From NCBI GenBank assembly GCA_902803275.1, contig CADCPE010000080.1, positions 1 through 9,246 of the forward strand: a stretch of 9,246 bases of DNA, given 5' to 3'. The position numbers were made by a program, and so were the translations under genes. Source of the stretch: an uncultured Erysipelotrichaceae bacterium. GTDB lineage: Bacteria > Bacillota_I > Bacilli_A > Erysipelotrichales > Erysipelotrichaceae. Numbering within the stretch: position 1 is the first letter of the stretch; each line of letters opens with the position of its first letter. Positions 1 to 6,086 of this stretch are shown here, in pieces. The notes beneath the pieces were generated by a model. It saw only the letters and a program-made list of their open reading frames with translations. It did not search any database and had not been told where the DNA came from.

Positions 1-102
1 AACTGTTGTCTTACCTGTCTGTCTGGCACCGGTCACCAGCACGACTTTCGTCTGATTGATCGCTTTTACTAAAACACTTTCTATTGATCTATGAAGATAC
101 AT
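1..102 (-). CDS. N-terminus of an AAA ATPase (AAA_14/DUF4143-like), cut by the window edge
   Basis: Only the first 34 codons are in the window. The protein starts MYLHRSIESVL and reaches a Walker A P-loop, GARQTGKTT, at residues 25-33. A P-loop this close to the N-terminus, with the GARQ-GKTT form, is typical of the AAA_14 plus DUF4143 ATPases that are common in Bacillota and Bacteroidota and mostly of unknown role. The ATG at 102-100 is preceded by AGGAG (plus-strand 110-114) at 7-nt spacing, which fixes the start. It is transcribed away from the rest of the window and shares no operon with it. The family call rests on the P-loop context alone, because the C-terminal domain is not visible. 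Confidence 0.75.
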   Translation of the reverse strand, partial: MYLHRSIESVLVKAINQTKVVLVTGARQTGKTTV

Positions 103-139
103 GATCAGTCTCCTTTCGGCTAAAATGGATTACAACTCC

Positions 140-145
140 ATTATA
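140..145 (-). promoter_or_regulatory. -10 box of the ATPase gene
   Basis: The minus strand reads TATAAT here, a perfect sigma-A -10. It implies a start near 133 and a 5' UTR of about 30 nt ahead of the ATG at 102. The -35 region is poor (about TGATTT at 16-nt spacing), so the assignment rests on the -10 box and its position. Confidence 0.4.
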
Positions 146-321
146 GACGGATTCTACTATAAAATCATTATCGATCTCCTATTTTTGTGTATATGCACGA
201 TTTTTTGCAAGCAAATCTGATCAAAGATTCATTCATTTGCCTAATCATAACCGTCTGCTGCAAGCAGAATTTCCAATCATTGCTGTCGCAAATCTGTCGT
301 ATGAAAAAGACACTCGATTAT
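146..321. other. Gene-free stretch upstream of repeat copy A
   Basis: No coding signal is visible on either strand. There are small hairpins, for example TCTGC/GCAGA at 254-268 and GCAAAT/ATTTGC spanning about 211-240, none followed by a U-run. The nonamer GCAAATCTG occurs twice (about 211 and 285). I cannot assign a function. Confidence 0.4.
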
Positions 322-416
322 AAAAGTGCCTACAAATACTTTGCTATTTGAATTATCCCCATCCGACTCTTAATCAGAGGATCTGATGGTTGAAGTCCCA
401 AGGGAATCTCCATTGA
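322..416 (+). repeat. Repeat copy A: tRNA-Lys-like 3'-half element
   Basis: One of three related units in the window (see 7907-8000 and 9017-9091). It aligns without gaps to copy B for the first 64 positions. The 45 nt before the anticodon loop match at 27 positions, and the next 19 nt (367-385) are identical. The core looks like the 3' half of a tRNA. The anticodon arm is at 362-378 with loop CTCTTAA (anticodon CTT, Lys) and 4 of 5 stem pairs. A 5-nt variable loop GGATC follows, then a T-arm-like hairpin (384-400) and an acceptor-like AGGGAAT (401-407). There is no D-arm: an ATT..CCC strand at 352-359 that could pair with AGGGAAT lies only 2-3 nt before the anticodon arm. It is not a functional tRNA gene. 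It may be a tRNA-derived small RNA, an attachment-site relic or a MITE-like repeat. Confidence 0.75.
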
Positions 417-427
417 TTTCTCAAAGG

Positions 428-447
428 CAGAAAGGTCTTTTCTGTTT
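428..447 (+). terminator. Terminator-like hairpin of repeat copy A
   Basis: CAGAAA (428-433) pairs with TTTCTG (439-444), with a possible G-T pair inside, followed by TTT. Copy C has a hairpin at the same position (9103-9119) in which one G-C pair is replaced by A-T. It is weak as an intrinsic terminator because the stem is short and the T-run brief. Confidence 0.45.
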
Positions 448-530
448 CATATGTTTTAAAAGGCTTTAAAATAAGGGTTAGCCCTTTATGACGATGTTTC
501 GATCGATTATGCGAAAAGTGTGTTGAATCG

Positions 531-911
531 ATGAATTCAATGCCAGATGATCTTATCGATGCGATCTGCAAGGCTGCTAAAAAATACTGCATCGATCTTC
601 TCGATGACATAGGTGGAGCAGAAGAGAACGAGATCGAACTGACCATCCCGGTAGATAAAAACACAAAGCCTGAAGATATGCTGAAATGCTTTGAAATAGG
701 AACGCTGGTCGTAGAAGACCCAAAGGATCCGTCAAGGATCTGTTATCAGCTTAGCGGCAACTGTGACTGGGAAGAGGAACACGGTATCGAGATCGACATC
801 CTGGATGATAAAGTGGTATATCTGGGCGAATTTGTTGGCAAATCTCCTTGGCAGGAACATAAGGACGAAAGCCGGAACAGTGCAGCTCACATTTACGATC
901 AAGTTGATTGA
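531..911 (+). CDS. Small acidic WEEEHG-motif protein (DUF6985-like), possibly 5'-truncated
   Basis: 126 codons with coherent coding character. The recognisable part is residues 78-99, CDWEEEHGIEI followed by a K-VVYLGEF strand. From memory this tryptophan-acidic-EHG signature is typical of DUF6985/DUF2004-type small proteins, often found as scattered accessory or immunity-like genes; no function is established here. The N-terminal part (PDDLIDAICKAAKKYC) looks helical. The ATG at 531 has no recognisable Shine-Dalgarno. The 13 codons upstream back to a TGA at 489 also read like coding sequence (FDRLCEKCVES) but hold no start codon. The gene may have lost its true 5' end, which lies close to repeat copy A. 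It stands alone and is convergent with the regulator gene. Confidence 0.65.
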   Translation: MNSMPDDLIDAICKAAKKYCIDLLDDIGGAEENEIELTIPVDKNTKPEDMLKCFEIGTLVVEDPKDPSRICYQLSGNCDWEEEHGIEIDILDDKVVYLGEFVGKSPWQEHKDESRNSAAHIYDQVD

Positions 912-940
912 CCATAGCTTATGGATAGTGATACAAAAGC

Positions 941-969
941 TCTTAGATAACTGATCTTAAGAACTTTTT
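941..969 (+). terminator. Weak terminator between convergent genes
   Basis: TCTTA (941-945) pairs with TAAGA (958-962), with one extra G-T pair inside, followed by AC and TTTTT. It lies between the stop at 911 and the regulator's stop codon at 968. The stem is short and the loop long, so this is a weak candidate. Confidence 0.25.
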
Positions 970-3379
970 ATTCAACTCCTTCCAGGAAGATTTCTGCAAG
1001 ATAGGCGATCTCACATGTCGGAACGGATAGATCGAAGATGTTTTCAGCTGAAGAAAGACTTTTGGCAATGATATCCATCAGATTATGATTTTCAGCAGAG
1101 AATTTGTTCAGCTGATAATAGTTCAATGGCTGATGCTTGATCACTCTTTCCAACATGTGCACACCATGGGAAAGATACTTGACGATGACATCCCGAGACT
1201 TGCTGATCTTGAGCTCGTCACATATCTCATATAAAGAGACCAGCAGGGCATCGACTGCCTTATGCGGATTTATGTGTGTGAGCGTTTTGCTTAATACGTC
1301 ATCAGTGAGACGGTTTATGAATTCTTCTTCGCTGTCTTTATTGTGATCGCTGTTTGCGATCTTTTTAGTGCCTAGACTTAGAGCGTCAAGCGAAACGGAC
1401 TTTGAGAGTTCATCGATGCAGCGGATGATCATATCATAGCTTAACGGTGATATGACTTTACATTTGATTCCGGTTTTCTCTCTGATGTTGTCTTCGATAT
1501 CGGTCAAAGGAACACTGTCGGTTATCACTACTACTCCCGAATCATTGCCCAGATAGGTGATCTTGTTGTAGATGAGTTCGAGGATATCATTATATTGCAA
1601 AGATGACCTGTAATCGATCGCTTCGATCCTTATGCTTTTTTCCTGAGCATAGTTCAAAGTGAGATCCTTGTATTGGGAAGCGATGCTTTCTCCTCTGGCA
1701 ACAAGCAGGATGCTGCTTTTGGCTTTACTGAAATAGCTGAGCGTCTTTTTAAGATAAAGCCAGATGTATTTCATGAGCGATCCATTCAAAACTGAAAGCT
1801 TTTCGCAGATATGTCTGGCACTGGCATATTCAGCCGATCCGTCATCATCCAGAAATGAATCGGGCAGTTCAGGCCGATCGTGAAGATAGTTGGTGACAGT
1901 TGCCATCACGGCATAGAGGACTCTGTTGTTTTCATTGATCCTGCTGTAGTGCGGATCGGCAAAAATCTCTTTGAGAAATACCAGTTTCACCTGGTTGTCT
2001 ACAGAAGAACGCAGTTTATGATAATGGGCGTTGTCGCAATGAAGGACAGCTTCGATGCTTTCATCGAGATATCTGTCGAGATCTTCGATCCGTTTTTCAT
2101 CAAGATAGAACTGTTTTGAAAAATCGGTGAGGTTTTTTTCGTTGTAGCGGTCCTGGATCGTTTTAAAGAATTCAAAGCTTTCACAATGTCCATTACTCTC
2201 ACAAAGCAGATAGTCTTTTTCAAACAGATTGAGCGCACTGATGTAGAAGGCGTCATCCGTGAAATCGCTTCTTGAAGAAAGCAGATCCAGTGGAAGTGAA
2301 TCGATACTTATGTGCAGAACGTTTTCAAGCTTGCTGTTTTGATGGGCAAGGGCATTTGCGCAGGTGATGCGGATATAGTTTATCAGCTGCCGTTCATTTT
2401 CATCGTAGTGATGTTGCAGAAAGATAGACAGGACTGACTTGTTCAGAATGATCCCAATATTTAATGAAACAGCTTCATCGGTGAAGGATGAAAGGATTGT
2501 TTCGATCTTTTCATAGATGTTGCGTTTATTGAAAGAAGGCAGTCCGACTACCATTGGGAAGATACTGTTGTAGAAATCCTGCTGTTCTTTGCTGGCACTT
2601 TCGTTGATCGAAGCTATTACCGATACATCGAGTTTTCTTCTTCTTATCTCACCGGCTTTGGAGTAATAGCCGAATACCAGCGCATCAGTGACCGGTGTGA
2701 TCAAAGAAAAAGGCAGATAGTGGATGTTCTGCAGAAAGATAATGCCTTTATTGGCCAATTCAAAAGCACCTTTCTCGTCTTCCTGACCAAAGACCCGTTT
2801 GAGGAAACGGTCGCCATTGTCGACGAATTCCTGGCAGTTGATCATGATCAGCCTGGAGTCTTCCGGTTTAATGCCGTTTGCTCTGGCGTAATCAAAAATC
2901 GAGCTGACAAAGCTTCTTTTCCTGAGACCTTTTTCACCTTTGATCAGGACCGGAAGTGAATGAGTCCTGTAAGAGATGGAAGAGATGACATCATCAACGA
3001 TCTTGGAAAGAGATCCGTTTGTCGCTCCAATGATCCTTTCCAAAGGATTGCTTTGAGCTTTGATTACAGTATTTGCCTTTTCTTCTTCAAGATAAAAAGA
3101 GAGCTTCTTGTTATAGGGGATCAGCAAGGGGATGTATTGGGAGGGATATTCTTTTTTTATCGTCACGTAATCCATAAAAAATACCGGACGACCCTGGAAT
3201 TTGATGAGTTTTCCTCTCTTCCAAAGCTGATTTAGTTCACGTGAAACGTTGGATCTTTCGATCTTTGTTTGATCAGCCACGTATTCTGCATCCGCGCCTT
3301 CAGAATCGATCAGACCGCTTTTCAAAAGATTTTCCGTGTATTTTTTGACACATTCATAGACTTTATCGCTTCTTAACAT
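968..3379 (-). CDS. LevR-family PRD regulator with a degenerate sigma-54 AAA+ domain
   Basis: 803 aa, against roughly 900-940 for typical LevR proteins. Domains: HTH at about 1-70 (ERSNVSRELNQLWKRGKLIKFQGRPVFF), AAA+ remnant 110-345, PRD1 about 430-530, EIIA-Man-like 553-665, PRD2 about 685-803. The AAA+ domain looks inactive. Walker A reads G148-EKGLR-K154-R, lacking the second glycine and the Ser/Thr. The GAFTGA loop is deleted between FG198 and the following ELA segment. Walker B reads FLQN (217-218) instead of FLDE. In PRD1, T494 sits where histidine is expected. In the EIIA domain the active histidine is R562 (ARGES). The EIIB-Gat-like domain is absent. PRD2 keeps H738 in SHGVHMLERV. GGAGG at 3387-3391 lies 7 nt before the ATG. 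It is divergent from the PTS operon and is its likely regulator, controlled through phosphorylation of H738 by that PTS. Direct sigma-54 activation seems impossible. Confidence 0.9.
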   Translation of the reverse strand: MLRSDKVYECVKKYTENLLKSGLIDSEGADAEYVADQTKIERSNVSRELNQLWKRGKLIKFQGRPVFFMDYVTIKKEYPSQYIPLLIPYNKKLSFYLEEEKANTVIKAQSNPLERIIGATNGSLSKIVDDVISSISYRTHSLPVLIKGEKGLRKRSFVSSIFDYARANGIKPEDSRLIMINCQEFVDNGDRFLKRVFGQEDEKGAFELANKGIIFLQNIHYLPFSLITPVTDALVFGYYSKAGEIRRRKLDVSVIASINESASKEQQDFYNSIFPMVVGLPSFNKRNIYEKIETILSSFTDEAVSLNIGIILNKSVLSIFLQHHYDENERQLINYIRITCANALAHQNSKLENVLHISIDSLPLDLLSSRSDFTDDAFYISALNLFEKDYLLCESNGHCESFEFFKTIQDRYNEKNLTDFSKQFYLDEKRIEDLDRYLDESIEAVLHCDNAHYHKLRSSVDNQVKLVFLKEIFADPHYSRINENNRVLYAVMATVTNYLHDRPELPDSFLDDDGSAEYASARHICEKLSVLNGSLMKYIWLYLKKTLSYFSKAKSSILLVARGESIASQYKDLTLNYAQEKSIRIEAIDYRSSLQYNDILELIYNKITYLGNDSGVVVITDSVPLTDIEDNIREKTGIKCKVISPLSYDMIIRCIDELSKSVSLDALSLGTKKIANSDHNKDSEEEFINRLTDDVLSKTLTHINPHKAVDALLVSLYEICDELKISKSRDVIVKYLSHGVHMLERVIKHQPLNYYQLNKFSAENHNLMDIIAKSLSSAENIFDLSVPTCEIAYLAEIFLEGVE

Positions 3380-3461
3380 CTTTTTTCCTCCGAAATTGTG
3401 TTAAACATATATCAATAAAGTGTCATATAGTCATATTTTATTCTTTATAAATGTCAATTTA

Positions 3462-3467
3462 ATTATA
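3462..3467 (-). promoter_or_regulatory. Candidate -10 box of the regulator gene
   Basis: The minus strand reads TATAAT, with no good -35 (about TCCATA at 17 nt). It would give a 5' UTR near 75 nt. An alternative is TTGACA on the minus strand at 3457-3452 with a TATGAC -10 at 16-nt spacing. I cannot choose between them. Confidence 0.3.
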
Positions 3468-3473
3468 TAATCA

Positions 3474-3482
3474 ACACACTAA
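3474..3482 (+). promoter_or_regulatory. Extra operator half-site in the divergent control region
   Basis: ACACACTAA is identical to nine bases of the right arm of the 3517-3552 inverted repeat (3541-3549), in the same orientation and 67 bp upstream. It lies just upstream of the regulator's candidate -10, so binding there could mediate autoregulation. Confidence 0.35.
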
Positions 3483-3508
3483 TTATGGAATAACATTTTA
3501 TTATGCTT

Positions 3509-3522
3509 TAAAACCGCTTTTA
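3509..3522. promoter_or_regulatory. cre-like site (catabolite control)
   Basis: TAAAACCGCTTTTA fits the 14-bp CcpA cre pattern TGWAARCGYTWNCW at 11 of 14 positions, with a central CG and near-perfect dyad symmetry. It deviates at the G in position 2, the purine in position 6 and the C in position 13. It overlaps the left end of the inverted repeat by six bases. CcpA control would suit a PTS operon, but this is inference. Confidence 0.3.
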
Positions 3523-3552
3523 GTGTGTCAACTTTTTGTGACACACTAAAAG
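3517..3552. promoter_or_regulatory. Perfect 14-bp inverted repeat, probable regulator operator
   Basis: Arms CTTTTAGTGTGTCA (3517-3530) and TGACACACTAAAAG (3539-3552) are exact reverse complements around an 8-nt spacer. The centre is about 78 bp upstream of the predicted operon start and about 42 bp upstream of its -35. This is an activator position, so the site does not block RNA polymerase directly. LevR-family activators are known to bind inverted-repeat upstream sites. The assignment to the divergently encoded regulator comes from adjacency. Confidence 0.65.
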
Positions 3553-3576
3553 ATAAAATTGGACGAGGCTGATTAT

Positions 3577-3606
3577 TTGACAGCTCAAAAATATGGAAAA
3601 TAGAAT
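3577..3606 (+). promoter_or_regulatory. Sigma-A promoter of the PTS operon
   Basis: TTGACA (3577-3582) matches the -35 consensus fully, followed by an 18-bp spacer and TAGAAT (3601-3606), 5 of 6 of the -10. Transcription would start near 3613, with AGGAG at 3621-3625 and the EIIA ATG at 3634. I checked the GG dinucleotides on the plus strand between 3480 and 3633 and none is followed by GC after 10 nt, so no sigma-54 promoter is visible. Confidence 0.7.
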
Positions 3607-3633
3607 GAAACCAGCAAGAGAGGAGTTGTACTT

Positions 3634-4041
3634 ATGAAATGTAAAGTACTGATCCTGTCACATGGAAAACTGGCTGGATCATTATCCGATACCGTGAAGT
3701 TCATATATGGCGACGATGATGGACTTGGCTATATGAATATGCCTGATCCCTTTGACCAGGGGTTGTATGAGCACGATATCAGGAAGATTGTTGAGGATAA
3801 CGCTGATGAGGGTGTGCTGATCCTGTGTGATCTGTTTGGGGGAAGCCCCTTTCTGACCTGTACAAAGATAATCCGCGATTACTGGGATACAACGGAACTG
3901 CTGACCGGGGTCAATCTCGGAATGCTGTTGGAGATAATGGGAAGCATAAAGGAAGCAGATATCAAAGAGCTTAAAGAAAAGGCATTGAACGCCGGCAAAG
4001 AAGGCGTAGTCGATATCAAAGAAAGGCTAGGTAAAAGATAA
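3634..4041 (+). CDS. PTS mannose-family EIIA component
   Basis: 135 aa, the usual size of a free EIIA-Man domain. This cytoplasmic protein accepts phosphate from HPr and passes it to EIIB. H10 in ILSHGKLA is the expected phosphorylated histidine. The signature DLFGGSP is at 66-72 and GVNLGMLLE at 92-100, both family hallmarks. The start has AGGAG at 8-nt spacing. It is the first gene of the operon, and its TAA overlaps the EIIB ATG by one base (TAATG), which suggests translational coupling. The substrate cannot be read from this component. Confidence 0.95.
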   Translation: MKCKVLILSHGKLAGSLSDTVKFIYGDDDGLGYMNMPDPFDQGLYEHDIRKIVEDNADEGVLILCDLFGGSPFLTCTKIIRDYWDTTELLTGVNLGMLLEIMGSIKEADIKELKEKALNAGKEGVVDIKERLGKR

Positions 4042-4511
4042 TGAAGATCAACCTCTGCAGAGTTGACGAAAGACTAATCCATGGTCAAGTCATGACAGCC
4101 TGGGTCAAAAAATGCTGGATCAAGAAGATCATCCTTGTCGATGATGAACTGGCAAGTGATGATTTTATGAAGGAGGTATTGGCTTTAAGTGCACCAAGTG
4201 GTGTAAAAGTCGAAGTCAGAAGCGTTGAAGATACGCTCCAGACGATCAACAGTTCCGACAGTGATGAAAGTACGCTGCTGCTGTTCAAGGAAGTCAAGTT
4301 TGCTTATGAGCTGTACAAGGTTGGCTATGATCTTAAGGAGCTCAATATCGGCAATATCGGATCATCTCCGATCAGGAAGGCGATCACCAATCAGGTGTAC
4401 ATGTCTGAAGACGAGAAGGCGATGTGCCGCGAACTGAATGAAAAAGGTGTTTACGTCTACATCCAGAAGTTACCGCAGGATTCACAGGTAGACGTTATGA
4501 CAAAAATTTAA
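4041..4511 (+). CDS. PTS mannose/sorbose-family EIIB component
   Basis: 156 aa, normal for a stand-alone EIIB-Man. The N-terminus INLCRVDERLIHGQV carries the conserved RxDERLIHGQ motif, with H14 as the phospho-carrier histidine. EIIB takes phosphate from EIIA and donates it to the sugar bound in EIIC/EIID. In LevR systems the cognate EIIB also phosphorylates the PRD2 histidine of the regulator to switch it off without substrate. The divergent regulator keeps that histidine (H738), so the same feedback is plausible here. No strong Shine-Dalgarno precedes the ATG, consistent with coupling to EIIA. It is followed by an 11-nt gap to EIIC. Confidence 0.95.
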   Translation: MKINLCRVDERLIHGQVMTAWVKKCWIKKIILVDDELASDDFMKEVLALSAPSGVKVEVRSVEDTLQTINSSDSDESTLLLFKEVKFAYELYKVGYDLKELNIGNIGSSPIRKAITNQVYMSEDEKAMCRELNEKGVYVYIQKLPQDSQVDVMTKI

Positions 4512-4522
4512 GGAGGAAAAAT

Positions 4523-5269
4523 ATGTTACTGATTCAAGCTCTAATTATGGCCACGCTGGCGATGCTTAGTAAATGCGGTATGCCGATGTGGTCAAGATGG
4601 TCTCTGGGAATGGGCGCTCCACTGATCGCCGGTTTCCTCAATGGTATTCTAATGGGTGATGTGGCATACGGTCTGCAGATGGGTGCTTCCATCATGCTGG
4701 TGTATGTTGGCGTTGCGATCATCGGCGGTGCGATCTCCGGTGACCCAATGCTGGGTGGCTGGTTAGGCGTTACAGCCAGTATGATGGCTCATGCTGAACC
4801 AGAACTGGGTATCACAGTTGCTTCAACTCTTGGCATCATCGGTTCACTGCTTTCTCCGTTAGAGAGAACACTCAACTCCGGTTGGGTAGCGAGAGCTCAT
4901 GCCTATGCAGAAAAAGGCGACACCAAAGGTGTCATGAGGATGGCTACACTTGCACCGATGCTGGTCGCATTCGTACTTTACTGGATCCCTGGCTTCATAC
5001 TTCTGTATCTGGGTGCACCTGCTCTTGAGGGCATTCTTGCAAACTTCCCGCCTCAGATAACCAAAGCACTCTCGACTGTCGGCAAGCTTCTTCCGGCTTT
5101 AGGTCTGGCAATGCTGGTCAACCTGCTGTTCAAGAACTCGCTGATCCCATTCATCATTTTCGGCTTTGTTGCTACGGCATACCTAGGCTTAGGTACGATG
5201 CCTGTAGCTTTCATCGGTGTAGGTCTGGCGATCTTGCACTACATCTACACAAGAAAGGAGACAGAGTAA
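4523..5269 (+). CDS. PTS mannose/sorbose-family EIIC membrane component
   Basis: 248 aa, strongly hydrophobic, with several membrane segments (for example about 1-17, 32-48, 55-72, 96-112, 142-165, 185-205, 210-240). It is the EIIC half of the sugar channel. The conserved early segment GDVAYGLQMGASIMLVYVG (45-63) with GGAISGDP after it fits the EII-Sor/Man family. A strong AGGAGG at 4511-4516 lies 6 nt before the ATG and is the best ribosome site in the operon. It works with the EIID encoded one base downstream. Sugar specificity cannot be predicted from the sequence by eye. Confidence 0.95.
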   Translation: MLLIQALIMATLAMLSKCGMPMWSRWSLGMGAPLIAGFLNGILMGDVAYGLQMGASIMLVYVGVAIIGGAISGDPMLGGWLGVTASMMAHAEPELGITVASTLGIIGSLLSPLERTLNSGWVARAHAYAEKGDTKGVMRMATLAPMLVAFVLYWIPGFILLYLGAPALEGILANFPPQITKALSTVGKLLPALGLAMLVNLLFKNSLIPFIIFGFVATAYLGLGTMPVAFIGVGLAILHYIYTRKETE

Positions 5270-5270
5270 C

Positions 5271-6083
5271 ATGGAAAAAAATCTAGATCAGAAGACTCTG
5301 AAAAAATCTTGGCTGAACTGGGTATCATTCGGTCAGCAGTGCTATAACTACGAGATCATGCAGGGATTGGGCTTCGCCTCATCAATGATCCCTATCATAA
5401 ACAAACTTTATCCGGATGATGCAGAAGCAAGAAAAGCTGCTTTGGAACGTCATCTTACTTACTACAATACCGAAAACAACTGGGGTGCTGCTGTTGCGGG
5501 CATCGTCGCTTCGATGGAAGAAGAAAAAGCCAATGGTGCAAATATCACTGATGGTTCGATCAACTCCATCAAAGCCGCTCTTTCCGGTCCATTGGCTGGT
5601 ATCGGTGATACTGTAACGCAGTCACTCGTCAAGACCTGTCTGCTTGGCATCTGCTGCGACATGGCTCTTAAAGGCAACGCATTAGGACCGATCCTGTTCT
5701 TTGTGCTGATGTCTGCATACTGTCTCGGCTTAAGCAAATATGTCTTTGATCAGGGCTATAAGTCAGGCAAGACTTCTGTTACAAGACTTTTGGCTGGCGG
5801 CAAGATGACAGCTGTCACTGAAGCTCTTGGTGCCTTAGGCCTGATGGTCGTTGGATCAATGATCGCTTCAAACGTCAACATCGCAACACCACTGGTCCTC
5901 AATCTGGGACAAACTTCTGTATCACTGCAGGGCATCCTTGATGCGATCTGTCCGAAACTCCTTTCTCTGGTCACGGTATTTGCAGTATACCGTCTGGTCA
6001 ACAAGGGAGTTAAGCCTATCAAGATCATCGGTATCCTGTTTGTAGTTGGCATCATCGGTGGTCTGCTTGGAATCTTAGGATAA
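5271..6083 (+). CDS. PTS mannose-family EIID membrane component
   Basis: 270 aa, typical EIID size. The N-terminal half is amphipathic and helical (KKSWLNWVSFGQQCYNYEIMQG at 11-32). It is followed by YYNTENNW (64-71), corresponding to the family's FNTxP region, and GPLAGIGDT (106-114), the strongest EIID signature. Membrane segments cluster near 120-155, 180-200 and 245-270. It assembles with EIIC in the membrane. AGGAG at 5256-5260 lies inside the end of EIIC, 10 nt before the ATG, and only one base separates the two genes. Confidence 0.95.
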   Translation: MEKNLDQKTLKKSWLNWVSFGQQCYNYEIMQGLGFASSMIPIINKLYPDDAEARKAALERHLTYYNTENNWGAAVAGIVASMEEEKANGANITDGSINSIKAALSGPLAGIGDTVTQSLVKTCLLGICCDMALKGNALGPILFFVLMSAYCLGLSKYVFDQGYKSGKTSVTRLLAGGKMTAVTEALGALGLMVVGSMIASNVNIATPLVLNLGQTSVSLQGILDAICPKLLSLVTVFAVYRLVNKGVKPIKIIGILFVVGIIGGLLGILG

Positions 6084-6086
6084 ACG

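Noticed and set aside
157..180. Minus-strand AGGAG followed by ATG ATT TTA TAG, a three-codon leader ahead of the ATPase gene.
   Set aside because: It lies upstream of the best -10 box for that gene, so it is probably not transcribed with it.
352..411. A functional tRNA-Lys gene in repeat copy A (likewise in B and C).
   Set aside because: There is no D-arm, the T-loops are altered in A and B, and stems are mismatched. Better described as tRNA-like repeats.
3555..3600. Sigma-54 promoter expected for a LevR-family target.
   Set aside because: No GG dinucleotide is followed by GC at 10-nt spacing; a near-consensus sigma-A promoter is present instead.
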